The position numbers and the translations under genes were made by a program. Below are positions 61,939-61,967 of a DNA stretch of 61,967 nt, piece by piece. The notes under the pieces were generated by a model that was not told the DNA's origin, did not search any database, and worked only from the letters and a program-made list of their open reading frames with translations. This DNA is from an uncultured Methylococcaceae bacterium (GTDB taxonomy: Bacteria; Pseudomonadota; Gammaproteobacteria; Methylococcales; Methylomonadaceae), in the NCBI GenBank assembly GCA_913056195.1, contig CAJXMF010000009.1, forward strand, positions 1 through 61,967. The letters are read 5' to 3'. The number at the start of each line of letters is the position of its first letter. Within the stretch, counting starts at the first letter, position 1.

Positions 61939-61967
61939 CCTCTGTATGTAACTGAAAGCAATACACC

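Noticed and set aside
1-61967. CRISPR array, tRNA, rRNA or intact insertion sequence
   Set aside because: No regularly spaced repeats, no tRNA-like cloverleaf with CCA-type ends, no rRNA stretches and no transposase ORF were found by eye; a tRNA scan would be needed to be certain.

Overview
The window looks like chromosomal DNA of a gammaproteobacterial methanotroph or methylotroph (order Methylococcales is my best guess; by eye the G+C is in the mid-40s percent). The pointers are a two-subunit NAD-linked formate dehydrogenase of the FDH1 type, two quinoprotein-relay genes (SoxYZ-like carrier and zinc metallohydrolase) that accompany PQQ alcohol dehydrogenases, a single-domain bacteriohemerythrin, a complete bioBFHCD operon, and a dif site at bases 81-108 that matches the gammaproteobacterial XerCD consensus. 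The dif site places the left edge at the replication terminus. No methane monooxygenase, methanol dehydrogenase, rRNA, tRNA, CRISPR array or intact transposase was seen.

Layout. 0-2.4 kb: dif, then a TSUP permease and a hydrolase-like lipoprotein (minus). 2.6-7.6 kb: a TolC-type protein, a methyltransferase/DUF1244 pair, and a housekeeping run yciB-yciI-bolA-parvulin lipoprotein ending in a terminator. 7.7-13.3 kb: an HdeD-like membrane protein and a YbhGFSR-like ABC exporter. 13.4-16.9 kb: a small unknown protein, an FGE/SUMF1-fold protein and, divergent with an overlapping start codon, a Wzz-type polysaccharide co-polymerase carrying a C-terminal domain that resembles a degenerate tyrosine recombinase. 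16.9-24.3 kb: SoxYZ-like carrier, metallohydrolase and LysR regulator, divergent from fdh1B-fdh1A across a perfect 24-bp palindrome. 24.6-30.5 kb: an arsenic island arsR-arsI-arsC-usp-arsD-arsA-acr3, in which usp-arsD-arsA is bracketed by a direct repeat of about 29 bp, suggesting insertion between arsC and acr3. 30.5-38.5 kb: PepSY protein, OmpR-type two-component system and a tripartite RND efflux pump in one minus-strand run. 39-40 kb: HMA-TauE/SafE fusion. 40.1-45.8 kb: hemerythrin, biotin operon, comF, with a BirA-like operator between bioB and comF.

45.8-56.4 kb is the most unusual region: a tightly overlapping minus-strand operon for a membrane complex related to hydrogenase-4/formate hydrogenlyase (HyfB, C, E, F, G and I-like), followed without a gap by its own histidine kinase and NtrC-type sigma-54 activator. 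The large subunit has serines where [NiFe]-hydrogenases have their N-terminal cysteine ligands and has also lost the C-terminal CxxC. No HyfH-type ferredoxin subunit is encoded. It therefore looks like an energy-converting-hydrogenase-related (Ehr) complex that cannot be a hydrogenase. A good sigma-54 promoter and two GGTT-N6-AACC dyads about 100-130 bp upstream precede the operon. A SulP anion transporter with its own sigma-54-like site follows on the other strand.

57-62 kb: SulP transporter, a long inverted-repeat element, a DUF2490 outer-membrane protein, an ANTAR response regulator with a HisKA_2-type histidine kinase, and a PAS protein that stops abruptly after the PAS domain. Two copies of an intergenic REP-like repeat lie at about 24.3 and 56.7 kb.
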